64,000 bases of DNA from Heligmosomoides polygyrus polygyrus (taxonomy: Eukaryota > Nematoda > Chromadorea > Rhabditida > Heligmosomidae), in assembly GCA_947396885.1 (NCBI GenBank), contig OX377205.1, positions 23,299,407 through 23,363,406 of the forward strand. Direction: 5' to 3'. Made by a program: the position numbers and the translations under genes. This document shows, in pieces, positions 22,860-34,292 of this stretch (position 1 is the stretch's first letter; each line of letters opens with the position of its first letter). A model generated the notes under the pieces. The model was not told the DNA's origin. It did not search any database and saw only the letters and a program-made list of their open reading frames with translations.

Positions 22860-23530
22860 TCATAACACGGTTAAAAATTTTATAAATTTTTCTATTTTCA
22901 GACGAAAAATCATGAATTAAATGTTGACTTAAAGCGTAGGAAGGCAGCAATAATGCAGTGTATTAAAGAACGAGATCGTGCCATGCTCTGGACTAGTTTA
23001 TTCCATTGATAGCAGACATTCTGTGTACGTGGAGTAACGCTCATGTAAATGGTGCAACAAAAACAACTATAAAAAAACACACATATCCTCACGTCCCTGT
23101 TTGTAAGCAGTACTTACACTATCAATCAAATAAAAAGCGCGAAGATCTGATAGAGTGCATGGCGAAATCCCTTCTTTCAATACTTATGCGCTTGTAAGAT
23201 TTAATTAATTCTTCCTTGGAAAATGTTTCTTATAGAATTTCAAACAGTACCTTACCTTATTGTGACAGGCGAATTAAAAAAATCCAACGATGTCGTACTA
23301 AATTTTTCTTAACAAACAATCTTTAAACGGTCGTCTCGGAGAGTCTCTTTCTTATTGTGGAATTTGGTCGTTTCGATTCGGAAGGTGTTTAGTTTGATTT
23401 CAAAGGCTTGCTTAGAAGAGTATTCAATTTGATTTGAAAAGCGTCCAGTTTGACCAAAAATTGTGTAAATTGGGACCTGAAAATTTCTGAGTCGATCTCC
23501 CTTTTCAAGGCGGATTCGCATATCGCTGAA
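22860..23530. repeat. Dispersed AT-rich repeat family R, copy 1
   Basis: Contains AAGGCAGCAATAATGCAGTG and GAGATCGTGCCATGCTC, shared with 42826-42900 and 45405-45470. Inverted at 23110-23180 is the companion GAAGGGATTTCGCCATGCAC sequence. The right part carries repeated GTCCAGTTTGA / TCAATTTGATTTGAAAAG motifs also seen near 39420 and 45840. It has no coding capacity. The family boundaries are not defined, so the class is unknown. Confidence 0.5.
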
Positions 23531-24079
23531 TCAAGCCATTGAATTGCTTTATCTTCGGTAGAAGGACGCTCCGCGTCTGGAGCCTGAATAATGAGATTGA
23601 AGATGCGCGGGTGACGAGCGTGGAGCATGATTGGCAGCGGCGCGAAAGCGTGTTTACACGATGTTTTTTTCGGTTTTTTCGCTGGAACTGGTTCGTGGCT
23701 AAGCGAGAAAACCTGCTCAGCGGTGTTAATGAGACCATTGGGTGTGTCACCTACGGGCATTGCAACCTGTCAGCAAGACCGCTGATGGTCGAGGGCAGGC
23801 GTGTCCGCGACTGGCCAGCTAGTCGTTGCTTGAATTGTAGGGCAGTAGTTTGATGCGTCGAATGGTCTATTGTATGTTCTTTCCTTTACTTTACTTTATT
23901 GAGACATGAACAGGCAACGTAAGAAGTCCACGTTAAAAAATTAACAAAAAGGAAGCCGCCGAGTTAGGATTTTTTGTTCAACGTTTTCTAGTACCATTTC
24001 TGATCAACTAATACCACTGATCTGAAACGTTGATTCCTGAGTGACTATTTTTTACTTACTTAGTTGAAGAAAAATGTTT
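23531..24079. other. No gene seen
   Basis: A 104-codon plus-strand frame (23539-23853) and overlapping minus-strand frames show no known motif. The sequence right of 23880 is AT-rich. Confidence 0.3.
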
Positions 24080-24490
24080 TTTTGAGGTTGGGGCATCGCT
24101 TCAGAGTGAAAGCGTCGTTGATTGGCCTTCAAAGTATTGTTTTTCTTCAGCTACCTCTTCTTTAATTGGCCCTTCAGCTTCGGCTTAGGATGGCTTGTCG
24201 TATTCTACTCTTTTCTGCCTGAGGGTCTGAGAAGCTTTTCCAGCTTTGATTTCGCCTTGTATTTCTGACGAAAAGGGCAGCGATGCAGTTTTCCTTCTTG
24301 TTCTTTCCGGCCATTTATTGTGGAGCTTCAGCTGCCATAAATTTGCACTTAAAAATTCACCGGCGGTGATAAATTGCGTTGCTATGCGAAGCGTTTGAAG
24401 TGCTTTCTCCATACGGCTTGACGGCTTCTAGTTTCTCACCAAGGCTCTGAAAGTCTGACGTGATTCTTTCGAGAATGACATCTTTCATTA
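24080..24490 (-). pseudogene. Possible BAR-domain protein pseudogene fragment
   Basis: Minus-strand frames read ERITSDFQSLGEKLEAVKPYGE, then after a one-base shift EKALQTLRIATQF, LRQKRVEYDKPS, a stop, AEAEGPIKEEVAEEKQYFEGQ and another stop. The heptad-like spacing and the K(K/R)RVEYDK..AEAE...EE..YFE pattern resemble the third helix of BAR domains in endophilin- or sorting-nexin-like proteins, which bend membranes. The assignment rests on this pattern alone. At least one frameshift and two stops make it non-functional. The reading crosses what would be exon lengths without an intron, so a processed pseudogene is possible. Confidence 0.3.
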
Positions 24491-24620
24491 GGAACGCTGT
24501 ACACTAGCCTACTCACTTTAGAAACTTGATTTCCTCAAAAGCCCTAAGAACTAGGCACAACTAGCATTTTCGCTTCTCTTCCATGCAATTTTCTTTCAGA
24601 ATATTCTCCCACAACATTTA

Positions 24621-25748
24621 TTAGGTTGTAACGAAATAAATGGCACTGAACCACTGTAAATCTAAACAGTTAATATCTCGGCTTGTAGGCAAGTTTATTA
24701 ATCGAAATAAAAACCTTCTGATTCTACACATCTTTGCCAACGTGACACAAGCTTTTTTATCCCAGCAGCATAAAAATCAGAAGTTCTGGAATTGACGAAA
24801 TCTTCGAAGGCACTTACGGCATCCTGTTGGTATTTGAATATTTTCCCTACCAAGAAGTCGCCAAGATGCTTGAAGAAATGGTAGTCTGTTGGGGAGAGGT
24901 CGGGAGAAAACGGAGGATGTGGTAGATCAATGCTCAGCTCATGCAATTTCTGCAACGTCATTCGTGCTACATGGGGGCGAGAATTGTCGTGCAGAAGGAG
25001 AACTCGCCTTCGCTTTACCGAGGCCGGCCGGATATCCTACAACTTTTTCATCATTTCTTCAAATTCAATGCAGTACTTCTCTGCCGTGATGGATTCACCG
25101 GGAGGGAGGAAGCTGTGGTGAATAATTCCCAGCGAACACCACCACACTGTCACCATTACTTTCTTTTGGTGCAATTCCGGCTTCGCAAAAACCTTGGGGC
25201 TCTCATCGCTGTCCACCCACTGTGCCAATCGTCGCCTGTTGTCGTACATTATCCATTTCTCGTCACAGGTTACGATGCGATCAAGGAATGGGTCCGTTTC
25301 GTTCCGTAGAAGCAGTGCGGACGAGATCTTCCTCTACCACATCCCTCAGCTTGTCCTCATCAACATCACTATGCCTCCCACGACCTTCATGTTCTTCCAA
25401 GCTCCCATCTCCATTCCGGAACTTCTGATACCAACGATACGCCGTCCGAATTGTGGAACATCCTTGACCGAATGCGGCGTTGATCTTCTCGTCCGCCTCC
25501 TTAGCTGTAGTGCCCAGCTTGAATTCATACAAGTAAATGCCTCGGATTACCCTTTTGTGCATCTGCAAAAAAGTCAATAAAACTCTAAAGTTTTCCCACT
25601 TTTACATAGAAAATTTGGTACTTGCCGGTAGAGCAAAGTTTGCGCTTCTAAATGATATGCCACATGTTACGGTTTGTTCTTGATCAAACGCGTAAAGACG
25701 CGCCAAAAAATACCGCGAGCCAGTGCCATTTAATTCGTTACAACCTAA
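24621..25748 (-). mobile_element. Hsmar1-like mariner element, internally deleted
   Basis: The terminal inverted repeats match for 28 bases with one mismatch (left TTAGGTTGTAACGAAATAAA, right reversed TTAGGTTGTAACGAATTAAA), and TA flanks both ends (24619-24620 and 25749-25750). The length is 1128 bp, shorter than the roughly 1.3 kb usual for mariners. This agrees with a deletion in the transposase. The transposase is most like the Hsmar1/cecropia-type group, which includes the published hookworm element bandit. Confidence 0.9.
24698..25577 (-). pseudogene. Mariner transposase pseudogene (DD33D)
   Basis: The N-terminal helix-turn-helix region is present (IRGIYLYEFKLGTTAKEA, SLEEHEGRGRHS). It then jumps from DKLRDVVEED into LRNETDPFLDR, so about 60 residues covering the second helix-turn-helix and WVPHEL linker are missing, and the frame changes near 25311-25330. 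Catalytic Asp 1 is in TCDEKW, Asp 2 in LLHDNSRPHVAR and Asp 3 in SPDLSPTDYHFF. The Asp 2-Asp 3 spacing is 33 residues instead of 34 because one codon is missing before LPHPP. An in-frame TAG sits at 25037-25039. A mariner transposase cuts and pastes its element at TA; this one cannot be functional. Confidence 0.9.
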
Positions 25749-25750
25749 TA

Positions 25751-27778
25751 CTTGCTCTTCATTGCGGTAAGCAATGATGCTGAATTAGAGAGCGGAGGAA
25801 AAACTCAGCCTTTTGAAGAACTTTCTCTTACTAGTTGGATATGTTTTTACTATTTTTTGAAATTACAATGGTGCCTTTTTTAAAATTACGCTTAAAAATG
25901 CTATGTATAACAAAGGCGACACGTTGAAATTAAGAAGCTCAACTGGCTGTCGCCCCAATACTTAACGGAGAATTGTGCTAATAAGAGCTTTTCTCTTACT
26001 CGCTGTTATTTATGAACTTCATCCGTGATCTTGAGTCATTTTGGTTTCTTCGTGCATTAAGTTCTTCTCCAGTTCTTCCACTGTTTGTTGGTTGATAATT
26101 GAGGTTTCCTGGTAGTGTACATTGTCTTCAGAAACCTTGCATTCTGGCAACTTTGTGTTCAGGAAAGGATCTGGTCTTTGTCCGACCACGTGCTAGGGGC
26201 GCGAAAAGTGGTGTCCTAGCACATAAAATCAGCGACTGCACCAGCCACCTGTTCTCTTCACGTACCGCAGACTCTATTATTAACACCATCACCTGCTTTG
26301 ATCCGCTGCTGAAACTCCGGGTTGTACGGATCGCTTGGTCTTTCTTCGTTCTGCAAGATCTTGTATTGTCCTAGAGGTGTCACTCTACCCCCCCCCATAT
26401 CAAGGTTCCCGGCCAGCTTATGGCTAGTATGAGTGAGAAAAATCTCGGTTCTAGCCAACACCTTGATTGCTGCTATCTAGAGACAACGATGTTCTGGCGA
26501 GACTGTGATAACGCTCGGCTCGCATCTCTCCTTGTGTTTTGCCGCCCTTCAATTTCTTCGTATATAGTAACCGTTACAATAGTGATTGCCTATAATAAAA
26601 AGGAGAACTATAGAGATTCAAAGTAATCTGGGCTGTAATGACGAATGTTCTGACAAGGATACCATAGCCAGCCAATGCGAATAATACTCTTTCTACAAGA
26701 CTTTCTATGCGATTGTGTGAACATTAGGACTGGAAGCTTCACTTGATCTTGCTGCTTCTTCCTTTTGTGAGCGTTGTGGGTCTTTATCACTTTGGATTGT
26801 GCTTGTACTAGTATTCCGATATAATATACAGCTTCAGGCTCACTTTTTGTAGTGTACAAAATAAATAAGTGAGTAAAAATTCAAAGTGTTCCTGAAAGAC
26901 GAGTGCGAGCACCAGGTGTGATTGTTGGGAAGGAGAATTGGGCAGAGAGGGCTCAAGAACAGGTAAAGACGTTCTTGGCACACTTTCGATTTCGAGTCTC
27001 TGTGGTAGGCTCAGAACTTTGTTTGTTGAAGCTTGATTGGCTGAAAATTTTGAGCCACAATTGATTGTAAACCACATTGTTCTTTTCCCTTTTGTGCAAG
27101 TCACAAATGGTCTCCACGCTGACATGGTGCATTCCAACGATGTGTGGGTAAGAAGCAACTGCTCGTAGTGAGTCTGAGGCATTGCAACGAATATGGAAGC
27201 AGTTTAGAATTACTGTCGTGGAGGTAAAAGTGACCAAGCATCCAATCCATGGTAGTCCGGGTCCTCTAGAGCAAGGTACATATAGTCGGGGTTCTAGAGC
27301 AAGGTCTAGCACAACTGATGCGTAGTTGAGTCGGTACCATTCGTGGTGTGCAAAGTTTCAATTGAGAACGGTGGTCAATTTCTGAGTTAGATATTTATTA
27401 GTGTATGTGCCCACAACAGGCAAATCGGCAGTGTGATAGAAATCTGTTGTGCCTATTGATCTAGTGATGCGCTTTTGACGGACTTGTGTTCGACAAAACT
27501 GGTCGTCGGATGTTATTGTTGTCGAAACTGCGTGATTATTTTCGCTGTTTGAATAACTTCGGATTAACCTCACAGCCATCTCTGACATGGAGAATTTTCT
27601 TTAGCTGTTGTTGCTGTTTACCTGCATAAACTTTATTTTTTAGGCTACGTTATCTGTAGATTCTTAGCTTTCTTCACGGGACAAAGCAACAGTACAGCTG
27701 TGTTGTGGTGTCCCATAAGCTTCTTAACTATCGAGGACCGTGTCCATAAATCAATCACTGACTCACTGCAGGAAATGC
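25751..27778. other. No confident gene; AT-rich with a few open frames
   Basis: A poly-C run at 26390-26398 and frames of 90-124 codons on the minus strand (26808-27312, 27358-27588) were inspected. None shows a domain, splice context or repeat identity that can be defended. Confidence 0.3.
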
Positions 27779-27782
27779 AAAA
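27779..27782 (-). terminator. Pol III terminator of tRNA-Met
   Basis: Four T on the minus strand (AAAA on the plus strand) begin four bases beyond the discriminator base. A run of four or more T is the normal RNA polymerase III stop. Confidence 0.7.
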
Positions 27783-27785
27783 CAT

Positions 27786-27858
27786 TGCTCCCGGTGAGGC
27801 TCGAACTCACGACCTTCAGATTATGAGACTGACGCGCTGCCGACTGCGCTACGGAAGC
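27786..27858 (-). tRNA. tRNA-Met (CAU), elongator type
   Basis: Reading the minus strand, the 73-base sequence folds with a 7-pair acceptor stem (GCTTCCG with CGGGAGC, then A), D stem GCGC/GCGC, anticodon loop CTCATAA with anticodon CAU, and T arm GTGAG-TTCGAGC-CTCAC. The internal promoter boxes are TAGCGCAGTCGG (A) and GTTCGAGCCTC (B, close to consensus). The sequence closely follows animal elongator tRNA-Met and is nematode-like. Initiator tRNA-Met is excluded by the acceptor stem and the lack of the AU1:72 pair. CCA is not encoded, as is normal in eukaryotes. It is the only intact tRNA gene in the window and stands alone. Confidence 0.93.
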
Positions 27859-27869
27859 CTGGCCGTGGT

Positions 27870-30127
27870 TGCTGTTGACGCTCTATTCCTGACGGCATAT
27901 CCGTCGCAGCGTTGTAGTCAGGGTGTGCGAGTCAAGGTTCTTCACCCACGTTCTGTTACACATAGTGGTCTTATGGTTAAAAAATGCCGTTTTACTGGGA
28001 ATGGATGTCAATTTTGAGGTGATTTTTCGATCTAAGCGGGTCTGGAGTCTATATCAGTTGATTTTCTCGCTCGCTGCTCTGCTGCGGGGCGTTTTGCCTG
28101 CGTTCTTCAAGCTGGTTTTTTACATGTGTATTGGTATTAGCATGCCGTCAAACTATTATAGATGGAAGGATGCGGTTCGGGTTGCAATTTGCCACTCTTG
28201 TGACTTGATGAAGCGTTGCGGACCTCTGATGAATGCTATTTAGAATATTCTCAGAAAATGTCAATCAAATCGTGATAATGCCCAAAATGAGTTTATCAAG
28301 CATTTGATTTGTCCAAGGGGAATTTCGTTCTTTTATACTTTGTTTGATCCGGTTGATACTCGACCATCTTTTCGATCTCTATTGTACCTAACATTACTGT
28401 GCCCTTTCCTACCCTTTACCTTTTCCTTGCTCTTCGTAAATCTTCGTAAATCCCAAGAATTTCGGTAAACTAAAAACTGGCTTGGCGCCAGAACCTTCTG
28501 CTTACTTTGCTGAACTCTAGTAACAGACGCTGGCTTATTTTTATTTAAGGTTCTTAGGTTTTCTGCTGGGTCTGAGCGAAAGTGTTCTTGACTTGGTGAT
28601 TAAACAGTGTTGCGGCGGATTTGTGCGACAGCTGCTAGTTTTTTTGTCTTGTAGAGCTGGAGTTGCTGGTTCAGATAACACCTGGAGCAAAACTCCGTGC
28701 AATAAGTGCGTTCACCTCACGATGTGCTGGAGATTGATATAATTTTCTAATAGTTAGCTCAATCTCTCGGTTCTCTCTCTCAGTTCGACTTTCTTGAAAG
28801 CGGACATTTTGTGAACTGTTTTTTCAGCCTTCTTTAATACTGCTTGATTCCCTATCAAAAAAGACTGAAAAGCCAGGTCATAATTAATTTACTTTTCTTA
28901 CAATAACGTTGATTTTCATGTAATTGTGAGCATGTCCTCGTGTCCAATAGATTATGTAAGAAGTGTTGTCCATGTTTACGTATGGCAAATCTATGGGAAC
29001 CTGTATTGGTCTAGGTGGTTACCTCGTCGCATTTTATGATATTTCGGACTTGTTAACATCCTGCAACCTTTATCCCATCTATCGTGATGAGGAGGGTTCA
29101 CTTCTTAGAAGACATGATTTTTTCTTGAAAATGGAAGTAGAGATAGGAATACTCTGTAGCTCGCGTCGTCGACTTCAGGAAGACTGGTACGACATCATCA
29201 CATCACCTACTCGTAAAGCGGAACCTCTTTGTTTTTTCCCCAAAAGGGTTTTTGCAAATCGAAAGGAAACGCAAATCCTATACACTATTGCTCACCTTCC
29301 CCACTTTGCTTATCTTTAAAATTTTTGTACATAAAAACGTAGAATTTTACCTCATAGATTTCATTTATTTGATGGGTTGATAGTTTCTTATGCCATTATG
29401 TATAGTTTCCCATAGAGCTTTTCCTAAATTAGTCTGGTTTCTCCCACTTTTCGTTTATAGTAGTTTACAGTGAAAAGAAAAGAAAGAACGGGTTCGAATT
29501 AAAGTGAAAAGAAAAGGATGGAGTCAAAATTTTTATGAGAGGTTAGAAATATTTTGAGCAGTAATGTCGTAACGAGAGAACTCGAGGAATTCCTTTTAGA
29601 GAACACCTCTACTCTTTTTATCGCAAACTGAAATCGCTGATGCTGGAGTTATGAATCACATCTCTCGCCTTCAAGATGGACCTGTTCGAAATGACTCAGC
29701 GCAGGGTCTTCGGTTGTGTCTACATAAGAAAATCGCATCCTGAAGTTACTGTCGTAGACAAGTTGTGGCAAGCAAGGTACACGACTGATCTAGACATTTC
29801 CTGACCGATTGTAGGAGTTTGGGTAAAGGCTGTATCGCGTTATCTTCTAACGTTATTGAGGGCTTGATCCCGCTGCCGTAAGAACAAAACCTTCATTTTA
29901 GTTCGATGCGACTTCTAGCCACCACCTTGCGCTTCTTGTTTTTTATCGTTTGTGAGGGAGGGGAGCAACATTGATTTCCCCTTTATAACGAAGGTTATAA
30001 GCACGGCCATTCCCTTATTAACTGGGGCATTCCAGGCCGAAGTCTACTTCAGTCGTCTCGTCTAATCCCTACTTTCTTCAAGCCAGTTCCTGAAGTCTAG
30101 AGCTGAGTCTTGTATGTAGGCATTTGT
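27870..30127. other. About 2.2 kb without a recognisable gene
   Basis: A CTTCGTAAAT direct repeat at 28432-28455 and GTGAAAAGAAAAG repeated at 29470-29515 are the only local structures. A 118-codon plus-strand frame (28963-29319) has no recognised motif and is probably chance. Confidence 0.3.
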
Positions 30128-30331
30128 GATGGCCATGTCACGAACGTGGGGAGAATCGAGAGGTGGAAACGCGCCACCCAATCGGGCTGCATCGAATGCG
30201 CGTTCTGTTCAGAGAAGAATTTTGCGGTCGGCACCCTGGTTGGCTGGAGTGTGCTCGACTGGTGCTCTGCCTGGCTATGATTGACTGGCGCGATCCCACC
30301 CTCCAATGCTGCTCATTTTCGCGATAGGTAC
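30128..30331. mobile_element. hAT-type MITE, family H, copy 1
   Basis: The ends are inverted relatives: GGCCATGTCACGAACGTGGG at the left, and CTCATTTTCGCGATAGGTACC at the right. ACGCGCCACCCAATC in the left half and GACTGGCGCGATCCCACC in the right half are also complementary. Copies 2 (31647-31846) and 3 (48871-49046) share this design. No clean target duplication is visible for this copy. Confidence 0.6.
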
Positions 30332-31646
30332 CGCATAAGGTGTTCATTTCACTCGAAACTGTCAGAACCCCGCCCATTCTGCCGAGCTCCACCCACAAGG
30401 TGTGCAGTTTGTCGGCGACGGCTAGGTTTTCACCTGTTTGTTTACCGTCCGAGCAGTCGCCAGTTGAAGGGCTCTTCAGCCGAGCGGAGCGGAAGCGGGT
30501 CGCATTGCTGTTCCGCCTGAAAACTCGGCTCTGTTCCACGGTTGTTCTGCGGAACACATAGTAGAGATTTATGCGAGTGTCCTTTACACCGTAAAGTGCA
30601 CTAGCGTCAAGCGTACGCTTCAACGTCGACTCTTTTTTCACGCCGTGGAATTGCTCGACTGCTGGCGAAATGGGTCGTTTAATTGCCAGAGGGGTAGCTG
30701 GCTTTCTCAGCGCTTCTTCTCTCTACCATCCTTCTGATGATGTGCTTGCTTCTTCGGCACAGTTGGAGAGCTCTGTCTTAGTAGCCAGAACGGGGAACCA
30801 TGGCGACTTATCCACTCCGTATGTTGTTCGTTTTACCTCCACTATACAGCATCTTTTCTTCCTTCGCTTCTCAATTTCTTCATTTTCCTGCTTGATTATG
30901 ATATACAAAATGTAGTCTGGATGTTAAATGAGAGGAAATAAAACACATAATTCCCCTATTACCTAATAAGTGAATAAAAGGTCCGCCTTACCACTGTCTT
31001 CAGACGAACCTTTGCACATACTATGCTCCTCACGCTATAAGCGTTCGGTAAAGCTGACACTGTTGCTTTTCGACCCTGAAATTTTCCCACAATTAGCGAA
31101 TCTGGTAACCATTGCTGTTCCTCTACAATCCCCCCATATTAGTGAATGAACCGTTCGCCTGAAAGCACTGCTGGTCACTGCGGCTTCAATTCACTTGTCA
31201 ATCTAATGCTCTTATAGGCCACTCGTTAGGTTTTTCATCATTCCGTCCCACTTCGTGGTTCACTTTTTGTACATCTGATTTCCATTAGCTTACAAACACA
31301 AAGAGATATGCGGGATCATTTACGTCTGAGCTCGTAAGAAGTATTAGAGCTTTCTCGTAACATTTCTAAATACTATTACGAGAGCGCGACATGATCGTGA
31401 TACCAATTGAAGGTAGGCGAATAATAGTAATCTGAGTTGGTTTATAGCCGGTGCGAAGTGTGCTAGAAAAGTCATATACTATACCTGTTTGAATAGTTAT
31501 ATTAAGTTAGGCCAAAATATGTAATATCGGATTTTGCTGTTCTATCCTCAGCTGTCTAAACCGTCTAGATCTTAAATTCAATGGGCACATGTAGGTCACA
31601 TTTCTGGAAGGCGCAAAGTTGACTTTAATAAACTGTTGAGACTATT
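30332..31646. other. No confident gene; GC-rich patch at 30.35-30.6 kb
   Basis: The GC-rich patch produces open frames on both strands (30138-30641 minus, 30281-30561 plus). It could be a leader or exon, but no acceptable splice or start context was found. The remainder is AT-rich. Confidence 0.3.
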
Positions 31647-31846
31647 CGGTATATGTCGCGTAGGTGAGCAGCATTGGAAGATGGGAACGCCTAAACCAAT
31701 CAAACCGCATGGAATGGGCATGCCATTTAGAGATTTACAGTTGGTACCCCGATGTGCTGGCATGTGTTCGGCCTGTGCTCTGTTTGTTTACCATTGGTTG
31801 GTGCGCTCCCACCTACCAATCCTGCTCACCTTCGCGACATGTGCCC
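31647..31846. mobile_element. hAT-type MITE, family H, copy 2
   Basis: GGTATATGTCGCGTAGGTGAGCAGCATTGGA-type sequence opens the element, and its inverted counterpart CCAATCCTGCTCACCTTCGCGACATGTGCCC closes it. ACTATTC occurs directly outside both ends, and including the next base gives a 7-of-8 target duplication, as expected for hAT transposition. It is non-coding. Confidence 0.75.
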
Positions 31847-32129
31847 ACTATTCAAAAGAACTTGAATTTCTTCAAAATTCTCGATTGTTTTTTGTAATCC
31901 ACAATTTCGAATACGCGATGTTACAAGTTCAGATCCCTGTAGCCACGAGAACAAATCACCGTCAGTCTTGGACAGGATGCCTCCGGCGTATTTCTTACAC
32001 AGTTTCAACGTCCGTGATGTCATATAGAAAACCTGATTTTTCAATTAAGGGGAAGTAGTAAAAGGATGGTAGAGAGTGACCTATTCCTTACGAAGGAAGA
32101 AATTGAGGTGGACTACAAATGAAATCACC

Positions 32130-32300
32130 TGTACCACCTGTCGTCCCGTTGATCATCGACTTGCTCGAGCGGGCGCCAGCAGCGTCTCCATTCGTCCCTG
32201 TCGCGTGCCAGAGTGGTCCAATGGATCCTCCTCGCTCGAGGGACAGGAAGAGCGTCATATCGGTCGTTCAGAGCTTTCACGAAAAAGTCCGACCAAATGA
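32130..32300 (-). pseudogene. RTE-clade retrotransposon 3' fragment 2
   Basis: On the minus strand the frame ends [35 protein letters not shown] and [17 protein letters not shown], then a stop. This is the same C-terminal tail as at 19490-19860 but less decayed, and it shows the intact terminus of the protein. Upstream of WSDFF the frame runs into unrelated sequence, so the insertion is very short and 5'-truncated. Confidence 0.75.
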
Positions 32301-33819
32301 AATAGGAAAAACAATATGCTTTGAAACGCATGTGTACTTCATGTACTCGCTTTGGAGTATAGAGTAGAAAAAGCCTAATAATTGCGATTTTCATGACCTT
32401 ACTCACGAATGTAAGTGAGGTAACGGCATCAGTTAAGGCGAACAAATCGAACCTCATTTTAGAAATAGATCTTTCACGAGAATAGACTTCGTCCAGTCCT
32501 ATAGAGCAGCTTGGTTTCTGATGGCTAGAGAACTCGTTCATGATAATTTAAAGATCTACACACTTTTGATACTCCATATATGATGTTATTTTCACCTTTT
32601 ATTTCTCAGAAGCGTGTTTCATAGGAACCTGAGTAGCATCAAGCTGAGTTTAAAAATTGGTGCCGGGCTTCACCTTGCGCCCGTTCGCGTCGTGCTGCCT
32701 ATATTTTGGCGGATTTTTGTCAACATATGGGGCGGCGCCAAGACTGCCTAGGCACCGGCGCCAAGTCGCGCTTGTTTGTGCTGGCTGACTCATGAGCGTG
32801 GGCACTTCGAAAATTTTGCATTTGACCGAATCAACACCTTCGTCTCGTGCTAATCGTATTGATCCCTTCATCGATTTATTGACAGGATTAGGTGCCGGTA
32901 CTGTGTGGTTCTGTTCTTTACTCCTACGCTGATATTTCCGACTGCGCGATGATCAGCGAGGCTGCTCCAGTGGTCGTGTGGAGGCAGCGTTATCCAGGTG
33001 AGGCGAACACCGATACAGTTTAACGTGTATTCAGTCCAGCCGAGTTGACATTCTGCGAAATGTGAGCCATAAATGGTTTTCAAGTAGTAGCTGTAGAAGG
33101 CTTTCTCAACAATTTCTTTTATAGCTACTTGCTTTTATCATTGGCTTATTGATTTATTTCTTGTAGTTTTAGAAAATTCGCTGCTACTGTGATAGATAAG
33201 ATAAAGGATAATGTCGTGGACTTTTGGGGTGCGCCATTCTGCTCTAACGCGTCATCGTTCGAACACCTTCTATTTATACTTCCTTACACAGCAGTTGTAT
33301 CTTGAAAAACAATTATGCTGTCAGCATAGCGCAGTAAGCAAGAGGCACCGGTCTTCTTGTGTGACGAATCGTTTCAAGGTTGCGGTTATGCCTAGGCCAT
33401 CCAGGTCCTCCGTGCAACAGCGATCGGCCATTATACCCAGTCTGTCTGAGAATGTCTTACCGGTCACGGACTTGCACACTGACTAGCCCTTGTAAATAAT
33501 AAAGCAAATAATATAGTAATATATTACAAATGCATTCAAATTGCAATTTCAAATTTACACAATATTCCTTTGGGGTGGAGTGCATGGCGCATCCGAAAAA
33601 GGGATTCACCAACGCTGGTCTCCGTACTATGCCACTCCTTCGCACGTAATCCAGTGGTGTTGGGGTACATTCCGCGGCTTATGGGTGAAAGGCGGTGATA
33701 AACAGTTTTTGCTTGGTTTGCGCCACGTATTCTACTCTGTTCAACTATTCTTCTATTCTGCTTATATCTAGGTGGAAATTTAACTCACAGTTGGACATTA
33801 TAATGACCTACGATGAATA
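32301..33819. other. No confident gene
   Basis: A GC-rich patch at 32690-32780 contains the partial palindrome GGCGGCGCC...GGCACCGGCGCC, and TTTTGTCAACATAT is shared with 14596-14610. Frames of 75-90 codons have no recognised similarity. Confidence 0.3.
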
Positions 33820-34091
33820 GGGCGCCATGTAAGCTCCGTCGGAGGAGCTGCCGACTATCACGTGTATCCGACACCACTTCATGGTTCGGATTTCCTGCCG
33901 AGGCCAACCAAGCCTTCCATCTCTCCGGGGTCCGTACCAGACTTTTCTGGGAAGGATAAAGCGGCTGGCCATCGCAAGTCATGGTATGGCAAAATACGCA
34001 TTCCAGTCGTCTCCACGACATCCCGTAAAAGTGGGTGCGTGGCGCATCCCAAAAGGGATTGAGTTACAGCGTCCTTTATCCTTTATCCCTT
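33820..34091 (+). mobile_element. SINE-A copy
   Basis: Complete in layout: head GGCGCCATGTAAGCTCCGTCGG with a weakened A box, ATGGTTCGGATTTCC as the B-box equivalent, GGTCCGTACCAGACTTTTCTGGG, then the ATACGCATTC stem half and the CGTCCTTTATCC tail. The second stem half has decayed from GAATGCGTGG to GGGTGCGTGG. It shows internal deletions relative to the copy at 56731-57024. Confidence 0.85.
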
Positions 34092-34292
34092 TATACGATG
34101 AACAGATGGCGAAAAGTCAGTGTTTTCTCCTTCCCAGACACACCAATTCGTCGATCCGTTAGGGCTGAAATGCTGCTTTGGCCTGAGGGGTAGCTGAGCC
34201 CAGAACCTCCTTTCGGGATAGACGAGACGGCCGGCGCCTCCTCCTACTGAGCAACTAAGCTGCTGCAGTTTCAAGAATAGTCTCAACATCTA

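Noticed and set aside
28963..29319. 118-codon plus-strand open frame
   Set aside because: AT-rich codons and no known motif; consistent with chance.
30138..30641. 167-codon minus-strand open frame
   Set aside because: Much of it lies over the hAT-type MITE and the rest has no recognised domain.
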